Program-made: the position numbers and the translations under genes
Shown: positions 12,401 through 21,392 of the stretch, piece by piece
How positions within the stretch are numbered: the stretch's first letter is position 1
How the letters are laid out: every line of letters starts with the position of its first letter
The notes under the pieces: generated by a model
What the model was told of the DNA's origin: nothing
Databases searched by the model: none
What the model saw: only the letters and a program-made list of their open reading frames with translations
Assembly (NCBI RefSeq): GCF_018812025.1
Contig: NC_063049.1
Span: forward strand, 40,661,503 to 40,725,502
Reading direction: 5' to 3'
DNA: 64,000 nucleotides
Source: Megalobrama amblycephala
Taxonomy: Eukaryota; Chordata; Actinopteri; Cypriniformes; Xenocyprididae

Positions 12401-14864
12401 TACGGTAGACTGTCCATGTCCAGAAAGGTAATAAAAACATCATCAAAGTAGTCCATGTGACATCAGTGGGTTAGTTAGAAGTTTTTGAAGCATCGAAAAT
12501 ACATTTTGGTCCAAAAATAACAAAAACTACGACTTTATTCAGCATTGACTTCTCTTCCGGAATCCTTTCCATTGAATTGAATTGATCCTTTCCATTGAAT
12601 TGGCTCATGAAAACCATTGCCACAGGTAATCAGACAATATTTATTTATTTGTTAAAGGTTTTTTTTTTTTTTTTTGGTGTCTCATAGTAGATTCAAATCT
12701 ATAAATCAAAATGTATTGCATTTATGAAGAAAAGGTTCAGCACCTAAGGATCTATTGCTGTTGTCTCAATGGTGTTCAGTGTCTTTGGGTGGATTAGGAC
12801 TGTCTGTGATTTGGTCTTAGTGATTTAGGAGTTCTCTTGACTACTCTTAAAGTTTCACAGACTTAGGAGCTAGTTTTAGCGCTAAAATGCTTTGTGAAAT
12901 ACTCTTAGAGCAAAAATTTAGGACTCCTAAAATTAGGACTGACACGCCCATTATTTTTTAGAGTTTGTCCTAAATCGGCAAGTTAGGAGCTACTTTTAGC
13001 CATAAGATGTTTTGTGAATATGGCCCCAGATGTATCAAATATGATACAAAACATAAAACACATATGCAAACTGTTTTTACATTTTGTCTAAAGGTTCAAT
13101 AAACTGTTCCATTTCAAAAAATGTTATTTTTCTGCCTATTATTTCATATGTCATGCATTACTGAATTAATTAATTTTTTTTAATTAATCAGAATGGTGCA
13201 AAACTTGGTAAAGGTTTTGGCACTTGCTATGTGAACAGAAAAAAAATCATGGACATGATTCAAAAAGGTTAAATGCTCCTGAAGAAACAGTCACACTTGT
13301 GCTCCTCAAAAATGAATTTCAATTTCATCACGAATTTCATCTACTTAGAACTTTTGGTACTGCGGCCAAATAAAATCTTCACTCATTTTTTGAGATATCA
13401 AGTTCCAATTTGGGACACAACTTGTTTAGATTTATGGTTTTGATTTTCTTGCAGTTTTAGAGTAAAATGTGTTTTTGAAAATATATATTTCATATAAAAA
13501 TTGAAAATAGTGTTTTTGTGCATTTTTCATAAACGTAAACTAATGTAACTTTAAGTTAACTTTTTTTCACTTCAGCAATAATTTGCCAAGTGTTGTCTTT
13601 GAAGAGATCAAAACTAAGTCTGGGCTCTAAAGTATTCAAAATTAATGACAGTTTAAGTTGGAAACGTAATTTTCAGGTCTTTGCTCAAAAAGTGAATAAA
13701 TGGATTATAACTACAGCATAAATATAAATAAGTTCCATACACTCTAAAAATGACTGGGTTAAAAACAACCCAAGTTGGGTTAAAAATGGACAAACCCAGC
13801 GATTGGATTGTTTTAACCCAGCGGTTGGGTTAAATGTTTGCTAAACGTGCTGGGTAGTTTTATTTAACCCAATTATTGTTTAAAAATTACTATATGGCTG
13901 GATCAAAATGAACCCAAAATAGGTTGGAAATTAAAAATCAGACACATAATTACTAGAGGCGACAATAATAATCAAAAGGTGTACATTTATTAATAAGAAA
14001 TTTAATAAATATTTATTGTTTTATTATTATGCATTAAACATGAATGTTCATTTATTAAACATATTAATAAATGTTAATTTCCAACATATTTTGGGTTCAT
14101 TTTAAGCAACAATACAGTAATTTTTAAGCAATAGTTAAGTTAAATAAAACTACCCAGCACGTTTGGCAAACATTTAACCCAACTGCTGGGTTAAAACAAC
14201 TAAAAAATGTTGGGTTTCAACCCAGCATTTTTTAGAGTGTAAAATCCCCTAAAAATACGAAATATTAAATAAAAAAAACACCATCGAACTAAAGTATATA
14301 AAAATTGATCATTTTTGTCCGACATGCGAAGAGCTCCAGACGGTTAAGCACGGCTGAACTGTAGAAATCATTGCTTAACCCTTTTGTGTTTTTCAGAAAT
14401 ATGAAACTCAGGTCGGTGCTCAAGGCTCTCAGCTGTCCCGCGGACAGAAACAGCGCATAGCGATCGCACGAGCCATCGTCAGAAACCCTAAAATTCTGCT
14501 GCTGGATGAAGCCACCTCTGCACTCGATACTGAGAGCGAGAAGGTAAAACAATATCAATGTGTGAATGCAAACTTATAGTCTTATTTTACACACTCTCAC
14601 TATATTCTCAGTTTTTTTGAATGCTTTTTAATGCACAAAATGCATTGGTTTTTCAATCTGCAGACAGTTCAGGCAGCGCTGGATGTGGCGCGGCAGGGAC
14701 GCACGTGTATCGTCATAGCCCACAGGCTTTCCACCATTCAGACTGCTGACATCATTGCTGTTATGTCACAGGGTGTGGTCATTGAGAAAGGGACCCACGA
14801 GGAGCTCATGGCCAAGAAAGCAGCATACTACAAACTTGTCACCACAGGGGCCCCTATTAGTTAA
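1084..14864 (+). CDS. abcb11: Bile salt export pump ABCB11 (3' part, 18 coding exons)
   Basis: ABCB11 is the ATP-driven exporter of bile salts in the hepatocyte canalicular membrane, a full ABC transporter (TMD1-NBD1-TMD2-NBD2). Coding exons seen: 1084-1197, 1303-1413, 1515-1640, 1836-2039, 2245-2415, 3444-3645, 4111-4192, 4286-4406, 4500-4664, 5293-5397, 5513-5674, 5955-6158, 6554-6795, 7931-8087, 11290-11487, 11790-11996, 14397-14543 and 14664-14864. All join in frame (2919 nt, 972 aa plus stop) with GT/AG ends. Upstream exons for about 350 N-terminal residues lie off the left edge. NBD1 carries Walker [13 protein letters not shown]2 GSSGCGKST. The linker ([12 protein letters not shown]) and C-terminus ([10 protein letters not shown]) are closer to ABCB11 than to ABCB1 or ABCB4. 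Teleosts can have two abcb11 paralogues and I cannot say which this is. Confidence 0.95.
1303..3645 (+). other. abcb11: NBD1 exons of abcb11 with degenerate Walker B
   Basis: Five exons encode the first nucleotide-binding domain: the A-loop region, Walker [10 protein letters not shown] (exon 1515-1640), Q-loop VEQEPVLF (exon 1836-2039), signature MSGGQ with Walker [13 protein letters not shown] (exon 2245-2415) and H-loop ISHRLST (exon 3444-3645). The catalytic glutamate after the Walker B aspartate is methionine. Human BSEP is known to have the same substitution, so one ATP site is expected to be hydrolytically impaired as a normal family feature, not as a mutation. Confidence 0.93.
2560..3400 (+). 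repeat. Intronic minisatellite (AGCAACACCCTAGCAACCAC type)
   Basis: About 840 bp of imperfect tandem repeats fill the intron between exons 2245-2415 and 3444-3645. The building blocks are cttagaacaccttaag and agcaacaccctagcaacc, combined in units of roughly 35-60 bp with frequent deletions. A short diverged relative occurs at about 35800-35930 in a nostrin intron. The array is non-coding and ends about 45 bp before the next exon's splice acceptor. Confidence 0.85.
4670..4830 (-). repeat. Fragment of the TA-flanked foldback family
   Basis: This intronic stretch (attcaaatagaaaacaattg, then aaataaatgcagccttggtg) matches one arm of the palindromic elements at 48169-49100 and 58436-59296. No terminus or target duplication is present, so it is an old truncated copy. 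Similar fragments lie at about 25130-25260, 40720-41110, 44750-44880 and 45880-46090. Confidence 0.6.
6839..7646. mobile_element. hAT-like non-autonomous element (CAGGGCTTGACATT ends)
   Basis: The termini are cagggcttgacattat on the left and the complementary gaaatgtcaagccctg on the right. Flanking 8-mers gttgcatt and attgcaat are a decayed 8-bp target duplication (6 of 8 match). Inner blocks near both ends (ccaaatgcgggtggatttca; agtgaaaatgctgagtagct) are shared with the better preserved copy at 56439-57302. No transposase is visible. It sits in the large abcb11 intron after exon 6554-6795. Confidence 0.7.
8219..10330 (-). mobile_element. Non-autonomous LTR retrotransposon
   Basis: Two direct repeats, 8219-8487 and 10051-10330, both start tgttacggttgc and end catgtaaca, and are flanked by an exact 5-bp target duplication ATCAC (8214-8218, 10331-10335). 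The interior is only about 1.56 kb. A polypurine tract, read on the minus strand (8488-8501), abuts the 8219-8487 repeat, and a gag-like start codon lies near the other one, so the element runs on the minus strand, antisense to the host abcb11 intron. A TATA-like gtatatatac lies within each LTR. No protease, reverse transcriptase or integrase is visible, so it must have moved in trans. A Ty3/gypsy-like affinity is inference. Confidence 0.88.
8450..9981 (-). pseudogene. Broken gag-like, proline-rich internal reading frames of the LTR element
   Basis: Reading on the minus strand, an ATG at 9979-9981 begins an acidic [14 protein letters not shown] N-terminus typical of fish gag-like proteins. 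The frame closes near 9817 and continues in another frame to about 9490. A 30-plus-base A/T homopolymer (about 9455-9488) follows, and then a very proline/serine-rich stretch runs to about 8450. No zinc knuckle, protease or polymerase motif is visible. Long overlapping open frames in several phases reflect high GC content. I regard this as a decayed retroelement gag remnant, not a host gene. Confidence 0.6.
10943..11135. mobile_element. hAT-like MITE with perfect 8-bp target duplication
   Basis: A 193-bp foldback starts cagtggttctcaactccagt and ends with the near complement ctggagttgagaaacactg. It is flanked on both sides by ATCTACAG (10935-10942 and 11136-11143). The CAGTGGTTCTCAAC-type terminus and 8-bp duplication are standard hAT marks. 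The inverted arms are about 70 bp (around gggacccactgctctgcaca). No coding capacity. It lies about 150 bp upstream of the exon beginning at 11290. Confidence 0.88.
12101..13029. mobile_element. Foldback element with CTGGGSCCATATTCACAAAAC ends
   Basis: The left end ctgggcccatattcacaaaa pairs with the right end ttttgtgaatatggccccag. Inner material on both sides shares ttaggag/ctcctaa motifs in inverted orientation. It lies in the abcb11 intron between 11996 and 14397. It has been split by a later insertion of a TTAA-type element at 12248. No convincing target duplication is seen at the outer edges, and no coding capacity. Confidence 0.7.
12248..12610. mobile_element. Truncated TTAA-type MITE nested in the preceding element
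   Basis: It begins at TTAA (12244-12247) with agggttagttcacccaaaaa and matches the left half of the complete element at 29188-30064, including the segment gaccaaaatgtattttcgat read in reverse. The right half and terminus are missing; a short tandem of the 20-mer atcctttccattgaattgaa lies near the break. Confidence 0.75.
13740..14239. mobile_element. TA-flanked foldback MITE (CACTCTAAAAAATG ends)
   Basis: A 500-bp element with inverted arms of roughly 180 bp: the left starts cactctaaaaatgactgggtt-like sequence and the right ends ttttttagagtg. TA dinucleotides flank both ends (13738-13739, 14240-14241), consistent with a Tc1/mariner-type target duplication. The arms are rich in AACCCA/TGGGTT motifs. 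It lies 157 bp upstream of the exon starting at 14397. Confidence 0.8.
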
Positions 14865-15385
14865 AACGACAAGACATTTAGTCCTGCCTCAGACTCACGC
14901 CATTACTTGAGCCAATTTTGGCTTGTCTGGCCCAGTTGGGCCGCTCAAACAGACTGCAATTGTTGAGGTGTTTATTTGATATTTATTTATTGAGAAGTGG
15001 ATTTTAAAGTAATACTTTGATGGTTCAGGTGTGGTTAGTCAGCCTGGATGACCTCTGTATTTCAAGAAACTGAATTAAAATGCATTGTATCAAAATGTAA
15101 AGACATGCAAACAATTGATTTGTGTAAAAAAGTTGTAAAGTTTCTGCCTATTCTATACATTACTACATCAGTCATGTGCTAAGTAGCTAAAGATACGGTG
15201 TCCTTGAACTGTAGTGTCAATAGTAGTGGACTGATAACATGTTCTTAATCACTGATATGTTTCTGCTCAGTCATTGTTTCTGTAGTGTTATGTGTGATCT
15301 ATTTTTTCATGTCTGTCTATCTGTTACTTTGCAGATGCTTTGTCCAATGATGTGTACATATTAAAACGACCTTTATGAAACAGTA
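14865..15385 (+). other. abcb11: abcb11 3' UTR with ATTAAA poly(A) signal
   Basis: Sequence after the TAA stop is unique, non-repetitive DNA up to an ATTAAA hexamer at 15360-15365, the best candidate cleavage signal; repeats begin at 15451. The exact cleavage site is not visible. Confidence 0.55.
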
Positions 15386-15450
15386 TGTGAGTCTGTGTGA
15401 ATTTAAACATGCAGAACTATCCATTTATTTTGGCCAGTATTAGACGGTTC

Positions 15451-16193
15451 AGGGTTAGTTCACGCAAAAATGAAAATAATGTCATTATTACTCACCCTCA
15501 TGTCGTTCCACACCTGTAAGACCTTCGTTAATCTTCAGAACACAAATTAAGATATTTTTGATGAAATCCGATGGCTCAGTGAGGCCTCCATAGGGAGCAA
15601 TGACATTTCCTCTCTCAAGATCCATTAATGTACTAAAAACATATTTAAATCAGTTCATGTGAGTACAGTGGTTCAATATTAATATAATAAAGTGACAAGA
15701 ATATTTTTGGTGCACCAAAAAAAACAAAATAACGACTTATATAGTGATGGCCGATTTCGAAACACTGCTTCAGGATCGCGTGTCAAACCGGCAAACTGCT
15801 GAAATTACGTGACTTTGGCGCTCTGAACCGCTGATTCGACACAAAAGATTCATTACGCTCCGAAGCTTCCTGAAGCAGTGTTTTGAAATCGGCCATCACT
15901 AAATAAGTCGTTATTTTGTTTTTTTGGCGCACCAAAAATATTCTCGTCGCTTTATAATATTAATATTGAACCACTGTACTCACATGAACTGATTTAAATA
16001 TGCTTTTAGTACCTTTATGGATCTTGAGAGAGGAAATGTCATTGCTCCCTATGGAGGCCTCACTGAGCCATCGGATTTCAACTAAAATATCTTAATTTGT
16101 GTTCTGAAGATGAACGAAGGCCTTACAGGAGTGAAATGACATGATGGTGAGTAATAAATGACATTAATTTCATTTTTTTGGTAGACTAACCCT
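15451..16193. mobile_element. TTAA-type foldback element
   Basis: The left end agggttagttcacgcaaaaa and the right end tagactaaccct bracket about 340-bp inverted arms (for example ggctcagtgaggcctccat and its complement). The right TTAA is intact (16194-16197); the left is mutated. A GC-richer central stretch carries its own inverted pair, gccgatttcgaaacactg against cagtgttttgaaatcggc. Same family as 22678-23072, 25262-25727 and 29188-30064. Confidence 0.85.
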
Positions 16194-17255
16194 TTAAGTA
16201 AATTGTGCTTATTCGTTTAGCGACAACAGCATGGTATTATTTATTTATTGCTTGTTTTAAGTCTTGACAATAGAAATTGTATTGTCACAAAACTGTCATG
16301 AAGATTTTTAATGACTGTAAAAGTATTTTATAAACAAATACTACTCTAAAATGACTCTAAAACGGCCCAAAATTACTTTAAAATGGCACAAATACTGGTT
16401 TAATATGTTTTTCTTTCATCTGGCCTGGATGAAAAAATACTATAGTAATTTATAGTAAATACTATAGTGTTTTTGAACCATAGTAAAGTACTTGAATGAA
16501 TTTGTTGTGGTAATTCTATAACTGCTGTGGTAATATCTATAGTAATATAATCAAATTACTTTACCCAATACTGTACTAAGTTTTCTTCAACTATAGGGTA
16601 TATTATACTACAACACACTAAAGTATACTACAGTATTTATTACAGTTTTTCTCAGTTGCTTTGGTGCATTTCTCACATCACTATTTACATTTGCACAACA
16701 GTTAATGCAGTTCTCAAAACAATTAGTACAAACTGCAAAACCTAGCTGATAACCTGCAAAAGCGTGTCACTTGCTCAAAATGGAGAGGTCATTCCTCAAA
16801 AGCAAGTATTCGTGTCAATGAAAGTGTCAGTGTCATCAAGATGAAAAGTCCTGACACCATTGTTTATGAACAAGATAGTCAAATGGCTTTGTCATGTTTT
16901 CATTATGACAGTTTACTCTGTCAATGTTTTCCAATGCAAAAAAGTCAGATCTTGGTGACACTACCTGAAAATGCTCAAGACAGCACTATATACTATTTGC
17001 ACAGCCATTTGAAAAATACAGTAAAGTTACACATTACTGTATTTAGTGAGGTAACTGAGTACAAGACACTGAATATGTATGTTTCACATTTTTACTGCAT
17101 ATGCTCTTTGCAATTCTAATTTGTTCACAGCATTGTGCAAAAGAAAAAATACACCCTTATTTACCCTTTGGGTAGAGCTGTGCACAACTGTAAACAATAT
17201 TGCAGTACATATGGCAAATCTTTACTGTAACACTACTGTACACTACAATACACTA

Positions 17256-18822
17256 TAGTTTTTCTCAGTCGCTTTGGTGAATTTCTCACATCACTATTTA
17301 CAATTGCACAACAGTTAGTTCAACGTCCACAACATTTAGTCATTTGTGCACATCACAGTAGCAGTTTCTCATTCCTTCGAACAAATTGCAAATGCTTTTG
17401 GACATGCATCAATTGCTTTCATACAACTCTCTGCTGTTTTATAACATTATCATTTGCTTATGTTATGTCAGTCAAAATTAACTATACTTGTGAATGCTGA
17501 ATAGTCATTCCATATAAAACTAATAGTCCTCATTTCATTGCTTGAGTCATTACATACAAAAATGTTGAACTAGTTGTCAAAATCTGTCAAGCAAATTTTA
17601 CACATTTTTTTAAAATCTTTTTTTCCTGAAAATGTCTCCTAAATTGAACAATTTCTCTCAAGTGAATCTCAACTTTCACTGATGAGAAGGGGTGTGTGAA
17701 GCATTAGTTGCAACCAATGATACGCCACTTCTCTACAATCACTGTCAGAGGTGAATCCCATAAACCCCCACTTTACAAGCATATACGAACCAAGCAGGAC
17801 ATAGTGTGTACCATTTCTACAATACTGTGACACAGAAATGGAAGGTCAGCCTCGTGGAAGAGGGGTAAGGGTGCGGGGAGGAAGGGGAAGAAGAGGCCAA
17901 TAGGCAGATCCCTGATGAAATCAGGGCTACAATTGTGGATCATGTTGTCAATCACGGCCTCACAATGGCTGAGGCTGGTCGAAGGGTGCAGCCAAATGTT
18001 GGGAGAACCACTGTAAATTCAATTATTCAAACATTTCGTTGGGAGAACAGGTGTGTATAAATGGACAGTAATTCAGCACTAAACAATCTGCACTGCACTA
18101 CTGTCATCGTGTCATACATGAAGCTTGCAGTGGGACAAGAACTTGTCACTGTACATTTTACATTTAGACGTACAGCTTTACTGCATCACACATTTAGTGT
18201 ATTGTGGTGTACAGTAGTGTTACAGTAAAGATTTGCCATATGTACTGCAATATTGTTTACAGTTGTGCACAGCTCTACCCAAAGGGAGTTTATGTTTGTT
18301 GCAAATAAGGGTGTATTTTTTCTTTTGCACAATGCTGTGAACAAATTAGAATTGCAAAGAGCATATGCAGTAAAAATGTGAAACATACATATTCAGTGTC
18401 TTGTACTCAGTTACCTCACTAAATACAGTAATGTGTAACTTTACTGTATTTTTCAAATGGCTGTGCAAATAGTATATAGTGCTGTCTTGAGCATTTTCAG
18501 GTAGTGTCACCAAGATCTGACTTTTTTGCATTGGAAAACATTGACAGAGTAAACTGTCATAATGAAAACATGACAAAGCCATTTGACTATCTTGTTCATA
18601 ATCAATGGTGTCAGGACTTTTCATCTTGATGACACTGACACTTTCATTGACACAAATACTTGGTTTTGAGGAATGACCTCTCCATTTTGAGCAAGTGACA
18701 CGCTTTTGCAGGTTATCAACTAGGTTTTGCAGTTTGTACTAATTATTTTGAGAACTGCATTAACTGTTGTGCAAATGTAAATAGTGATGTGAGAAATGCA
18801 CCAAAGCGACTGAGAAAAACTG
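17256..18822 (+). mobile_element. Tc1/IS630-like non-autonomous element copy 1 (inserted in copy 2)
   Basis: About 1.57 kb, with ends tagtttttctcagtcgcttt and gcgactgagaaaaactg, flanked by TA (17254-17255, 18823-18824). The left part encodes the start of a transposase with a basic RG-rich N-terminus and a helix-turn-helix region (HGLTMAEAGRRVQPN) of the fish Tc1/IS630 type. The rest of the transposase, including any DDE/D catalytic region, is absent, so it is an internal-deletion derivative. Confidence 0.85.
17838..18052 (+). pseudogene. Transposase 5' fragment with stop and frameshift (copy 1)
   Basis: From the ATG at 17838 the frame runs 21 codons to a TAG at 17901-17903. One extra base shortly after shifts the reading frame, and recognisable helix-turn-helix sequence resumes (DHVVNHGLTMAEAGRR, then TTVNSIIQTF) before a likely donor after the codons for WENR. 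No catalytic domain follows. The copy at about 18950-19180 on the other strand carries the same stop and extra base. Confidence 0.75.
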
Positions 18823-18949
18823 TAAATGTGTGATGCAGTAAAGCTGTACGTCTAAATGTAAAATGTACAGTAACAAGTTCTTGTCCCACTGCAAGCTTCA
18901 TGTATGACACGATGACAGTAGTGCAGTGCAGATTGTTTAGTGCTGAATT

Positions 18950-19180
18950 ACTGTCCATACACCTGTTCTCCCAACGAAATGTTTGAATAATTGAATTTAC
19001 AGTGGTTCTCCCAACATTTGGCTGCACCCTTCGACCAGCCTCAGCCATTGTGAGGCCGTGATTGACAACATGATCCACAATTGTAGCCCTGATTTCATCA
19101 GGGATCTGCCTATTGGCCTCTTCTTCCCCTTCTTCCCCGCACCCTTACCCCTCTTCCATGAGGCTGACCTTCCACTTCTG
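18950..19180 (-). pseudogene. Transposase 5' fragment (copy 2)
   Basis: This is the reverse-oriented counterpart of the fragment at 17838-18052. It has the same premature TAG and the same extra base, and in addition its initiating ATG is changed to GTG. Only the N-terminal and helix-turn-helix part is present. Confidence 0.72.
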
Positions 19181-20390
19181 TGTCACAGTATTGTAGAAAT
19201 GGTACACACTATGTCCTGCTTGGTTCGTATATGCTTGTAAAGTGGGGGTTTATGGGATTCACCTCTGACAGTGATTGTAGAGAAGTGGCTTATCATTGGT
19301 TGCAACTAATGCTTCACACACCCCTTCTCATCAGTGAAAGTTGAGATTCACTTGAGAGAAATTGTTCAATTTAGGAGACATTTTCAGGAAAAAAAGATTT
19401 TTAAAAAATGTGTAAAATTTGCTTGACAGATTTTGACAACTAGTTCAACATTTTTGTATGTAATGACTCAAGCAATGAAATGAGGACTATTAGTTTTATA
19501 TGGAATGACTATTCAGCATTCACAAGTATAGTTAATTTTGACTGACATGACATAAGCAAATGATAATGTTATAAAACAGCAGAGAGTTGTATGAAAGCAA
19601 TTGATGCATGTCCAAAAGCATTTGCAATTTGTTCGAAGGAATGAGAAACTGCTACTATGATGTGCACAAATGACTAAATGTTGTGGACGTTGAACTAACT
19701 GTTGTGCAAATGTAAATAGTGATGTGAGAAATGCACCAAAGCGACTGAGAAAAACTGTAGTTTATCAGTTCACTATAGTACAGTATGCTGTAGCATTCAT
19801 TAAAGTGTTGTTAATACTATAATATATACAGTATACTACAATTTACTATAGTATATGGTTCAAAAACACTATAGTATTTACTATAAATTGCTATAGTATT
19901 TTTTCATCCAGGCCAGATGAAAGAAAAACATATTAAACCAGTATTTGGGCCATTTTAAAGTAATTTGGGGCCGTTTTAGAGTCATTTTAGAGTAGTATTT
20001 TAGTTTATAAAATACATTTACAATAAATGACTATAGTATTTTACATGTGAAACACTAGGAGGCTAAAATGTAGATGATAACATTTTAGATGAGAGTTTGT
20101 TATAGTGGAAAGACCAGATGACAGCAAACAACTTGATATGAAAATGTAAACAGTAAATTTATATTCAAGAATATATAATCTCCAAACTAATGCCGCTGAA
20201 ATCCATTTATGGTGATTTGATTATCTTCAAAATGGCAGTCATACTTACATTTCCAGTATTTAGTAGATAAAGACTGCTAAAATATACATGGATTGATAAT
20301 AAAATTAAATATAAAATAATTTAATTTAATTTTTAATTTGATTTTTGGTACAGTTCATGCTTCCTTGAATGACAAAATGAAATTACATTT

Positions 20391-20835
20391 GAGCATTTGA
20401 TTTATCATTTGAACAGCCGTTTTGAGAGTTTGATTTATTATTTGAACAGCCATTTTGAGAGTTTGATTTATTATTTGATGTTTTGAGCATTTGATTTATC
20501 ATTTGAACAGCCGTTTTGAGAGTTTGATTTATTATTTGAACAGCCGTTTTGAGAGTTTGATTTATTATTTGATGTTTTGAGCATTTGATTTATCATTTGA
20601 ACAGCCGTTTTGAGAGTTTGATTTATTATTTGAACAGCCGTTTTGAGAGTTTGATTTATTATTTGATGTTTTGAGCATTTGATTTATCATTTGAACAGCC
20701 GTTTTGAGAGTTTGATTTATTATTTGAACAGCCGTTTTGAGAGTTTGATTTATTATTTGATGATTTGAGCATTTGATTTATCATTTGAGCAGCTGTTTTG
20801 AGAGTTTCATTTATTATTTGATCTTTTTAAGCATT
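20391..20835 (+). repeat. Higher-order tandem repeat, 94-bp period
   Basis: The motif gagcatttgatttatcattt recurs at about 20391, 20485, 20579, 20673 and 20767, an exact 94-bp spacing. Each 94-mer is built of related 33-bp subunits (gatttattatttgaacagcc followed by gttttgagagttt). The last units are more diverged. It is non-coding and lies about 900 bp upstream of the spc25 promoter. Confidence 0.92.
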
Positions 20836-21304
20836 TGAATTTTCATTTTAATTTTGTTAGGAAAAAACCTCCATACTTTATCTCTACTCGAACCACATTT
20901 GTTGTCAACAAACTCCCCTGTCCACCAGAGGGAGGTGTAGTATGTTGATATATACAATTAATATGGCAATTTGTGATCACAAATACAATTATAAGCCAGA
21001 CATTAAAATTATACTTCCTACTATTTAAAAAGTGTATTGTTTTCCTGTTCCTGATGAGATATTTGTAATGCTAAAAATGTAGAATTTAAATGCAGAACTA
21101 GCACTAGATGGCGAAGCATTAATACAGAATTAAGTGGAAATATACGACCGCAGATAAGATATAACTACTAAAAACGTAGCATTTTTAGGGAAAATAAAAT
21201 GCGTACTTCATAACTTATTATGTATACCGTGAGCAGTTTAACATTTAAACAAAAGTAATTTCATGCCGCTATTTTGTAGTAATGACGACACGTTTATCTG
21301 ACGC

Positions 21305-21348
21305 CATTTCCTGTGTAACTGCTGACAGATCAGGCGCCGATTTTTGAA
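21305..21348 (+). promoter_or_regulatory. spc25: spc25 core promoter with CDE/CHR-like tandem site
   Basis: GGCGCC at 21333-21338 is followed after exactly four bases (GATT) by TTTGAA at 21343-21348. This is the layout of CDE/CHR elements used by DREAM/MuvB complexes in late cell-cycle genes. An ETS-like atttcctgtg lies at 21305-21314. No TATA box is evident. Assignment rests on motif spacing and on the mitotic role of the downstream gene. Confidence 0.55.
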
Positions 21349-21392
21349 AACAAGAAGAATAAATTTGCGTTTATTTTCTTTCAATAAAACGG
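21349..21392 (+). other. spc25: Probable spc25 5' non-coding exon (3' part) and donor
   Basis: A good donor, CGG|GTGAGT, ends a candidate leader exon at 21392, about 45 bp after the CHR-like site. The next exon would begin after ctgcag at 21689, six bases before the ATG at 21696. An upstream in-frame ATG at 21678 lies in the polypyrimidine/acceptor region and would be intronic under this model. The transcription start is not determined. Confidence 0.45.

Larger units (their letters stand above)
11290..14864 (+). other. abcb11: NBD2 exons of abcb11
   Basis: Exons 11290-11487, 11790-11996, 14397-14543 and 14664-14864 encode the second nucleotide-binding domain: Walker [11 protein letters not shown]-loop VSQEPVLF, signature LSRGQ, Walker [13 protein letters not shown] with the catalytic glutamate intact, and H-loop IAHRLST. 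The signature has arginine where the consensus LSGGQ has glycine, as in human BSEP. This signature pairs in space with the methionine-bearing NBD1 Walker site, so both changes fall in the same composite ATP site. Confidence 0.93.
16643..19757 (-). mobile_element. Tc1/IS630-like element copy 2 (minus orientation, interrupted)
   Basis: The element starts cagtttttctcagttgcttt (16643) and ends gcgactgagaaaaactg (19757), flanked by TA on both sides (16641-16642, 19758-19759). Its two parts, 16643-17253 and 18825-19757, are the reverse complement of the two halves of copy 1 (17256-18822). Together they would make an uninterrupted element of about 1.55 kb. Copy 1 sits precisely between the two parts, with TA at each junction. 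Confidence 0.85.
16323..20012. mobile_element. Outer host foldback element of the nested palindrome
   Basis: The outermost inverted arms (left about 16323-16510, right about 19850-20012) share gactctaaaacggcc and ctggcctggatgaaaaaata in opposite orientation, plus many TATAGTA motifs. The host's central part is interrupted at 16641 by the Tc1-like pair described separately. Outer termini are uncertain because the arms fade out. No transposase is seen in the host arms. Confidence 0.7.

Noticed and set aside
16841..18624. Two near-identical 92-codon frames in opposite orientation
   Set aside because: They are in the mirrored halves of the two Tc1-like copies and owe their identity to the transposon duplication; no transposase domain matches this frame.
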